Below, piece by piece: positions 5,760-6,433 of a DNA stretch of 6,433 nucleotides (the stretch's first letter is position 1; every line of letters starts with the position of its first letter). Source of the DNA: Ktedonobacteraceae bacterium (GTDB lineage Bacteria > Chloroflexota > Ktedonobacteria > Ktedonobacterales > Ktedonobacteraceae); contig JADBKA010000259.1 in the NCBI GenBank assembly GCA_014896635.1, forward strand, positions 1 through 6,433, read 5' to 3'. The translations under genes were made by a program, and so were the position numbers. The notes beneath the pieces were generated by a model. That model did no database searches. It was not told the DNA's origin and worked only from the letters and a program-made list of their open reading frames with translations.

Positions 5760-6433
5760 ATGGATAACAATGCAGTGCAAAGACAAGAGAAAAAAAGAGT
5801 ATTGCTGCTGATGTCTCCGGCGACTTATCGGGCCGGGGCTTTTTTACAGGCGGCTCGTAAGCTGGACCTTGAGGTGGTTGTAGGCGTAGACCTGCCGGAA
5901 AAACTGGCAGATTACTGGCATGTGCCGTTAGGCATTGATTTTACCGACGTGACGAGTGCGGTGCGCACCATTGTCGAGTTTACGCAGCATTCGCCGCTGG
6001 CGGCTGTGCTCTCCGTTGACGATAGTGCTGTCGAGCTGGCAGCATATGCCAGTGCAGCCCTGGGCATCTCTCACAATGCTCCGCACGCCGCTGAGGCTGC
6101 CCGTGATAAGCTGCTGATGCGCCGCTTGATGTCGGCAGGCGGTGCTCCCTGTCCGGTATTCCGCGATTTCCCTCTGGACCATGACCCGGCGTTCATTGCA
6201 AACCAGGTTATGTATCCCTGTGTCTTAAAACCGCGCCGCCTCTCTGGTAGCAGAGGCGTCATCCGGGCGAATAATCGGGACGAATTTATTGCCGCTTTCC
6301 GGCGCTTAAAGCGTATAGTGATGAGTGAAGGCTACGACGAGCATACCACAACGTTTCTCGTTGAGGACTTTATCCCCGGCGTTGAAGTGGCCCTGGAAGG
6401 GCTGCTCACGCATGGCCGACTCAATGTCCTGGC
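5760..6433 (+). CDS. ATP-grasp domain enzyme (carboxylate-amine ligase-like), 3' end missing
   Basis: The frame runs from ATG 5760 to the right edge (224 full codons) with no stop. Residues 12-115 look like a pre-ATP-grasp Rossmann-type domain, with strand RVLLLMS (13-19), SVDDSA (85-90) and LGISHN (101-106). The ATP-grasp part begins at RDKLLMRRLMSAGGAPCP (115-132), with Lys117 as the expected first ATP-binding lysine. It continues with PCVLKPRRLSGSRGV (153-167), holding Lys157 and the flexible glycine loop, and VEDFIPGVEVALEG (201-214), with acidic residues for ATP/Mg2+. Such enzymes join a carboxylate to an amine or similar nucleophile through an acyl-phosphate; the substrates cannot be named here. 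The start has no good ribosome-binding site. The gene lies 24 bases after the 95-residue protein gene and in the same frame, so translational coupling is plausible. An ATG at 5811 is an unlikely alternative because it would cut the first strand. Confidence 0.85.
   Translation, partial: MDNNAVQRQEKKRVLLLMSPATYRAGAFLQAARKLDLEVVVGVDLPEKLADYWHVPLGIDFTDVTSAVRTIVEFTQHSPLAAVLSVDDSAVELAAYASAALGISHNAPHAAEAARDKLLMRRLMSAGGAPCPVFRDFPLDHDPAFIANQVMYPCVLKPRRLSGSRGVIRANNRDEFIAAFRRLKRIVMSEGYDEHTTTFLVEDFIPGVEVALEGLLTHGRLNVL

Noticed and set aside
5391..5786. Minus-strand 131-codon frame over the 95-residue protein gene
   Set aside because: The plus strand has a promoter, an excellent ribosome-binding site and tight spacing to the next gene; the minus frame has none of these.
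5928..6262. Minus-strand frames opposite the ATP-grasp gene
   Set aside because: They are antisense to clear ATP-grasp motifs; the plus frame is open to the window edge.

Overview
The window looks like chromosomal sequence from a free-living bacterium. The best guess is a Ktedonobacteria-type member of the Chloroflexota. This is inferred from gene style: a soluble Hanks-type Ser/Thr kinase fused to a long TPR array, a papain-like C39-type peptidase with a WAYSACSAAAM active-site segment, mixed GC content and sigma70-like promoters. No rRNA, tRNA or marker gene is present to prove it. No mobile element, CRISPR array or RNA gene was seen.

Layout. (1) Positions 1-590 (+) hold the 3' part of a C39-like cysteine peptidase gene, entering from outside the window. 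(2) A convergent gap with two strong hairpins (598-620 and 627-660) separates it from two minus-strand genes. These are a PIG-L-type zinc deacetylase (676-1500) and, upstream of it, a lipoate ligase/octanoyltransferase-family protein (1609-2346). The 108-base gap between them carries a perfect 7-3-7 palindrome. (3) A 522-base divergent region (2347-2868) holds candidate promoters for both directions, several hairpins, and a 28-codon ORF that resembles the first membrane helix of MgtC/SapB proteins. (4) Positions 2869-5373 (+) encode an 834-residue Ser/Thr protein kinase with exactly 15 tandem 34-residue TPR units, arranged in a higher-order pattern. (5) A good promoter at 5399-5426 precedes a 95-residue protein of unknown function (5448-5735). 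Twenty-four bases later an ATP-grasp enzyme begins (5760) and runs off the right edge.

How the genes work together. The left peptidase is transcribed toward the deacetylase/lipoyl pair and is probably unrelated to it. The kinase is probably a cytoplasmic signalling protein whose TPR superhelix recruits partners or substrates. The 95-residue protein and the ATP-grasp enzyme probably form an operon. The most interesting items are the patterned TPR array, the LipM-like protein with altered motifs, the unknown protein paired with the ATP-grasp enzyme, and the possible gene remnant in front of the kinase. No clearly new multi-gene system can be shown from this sequence alone.
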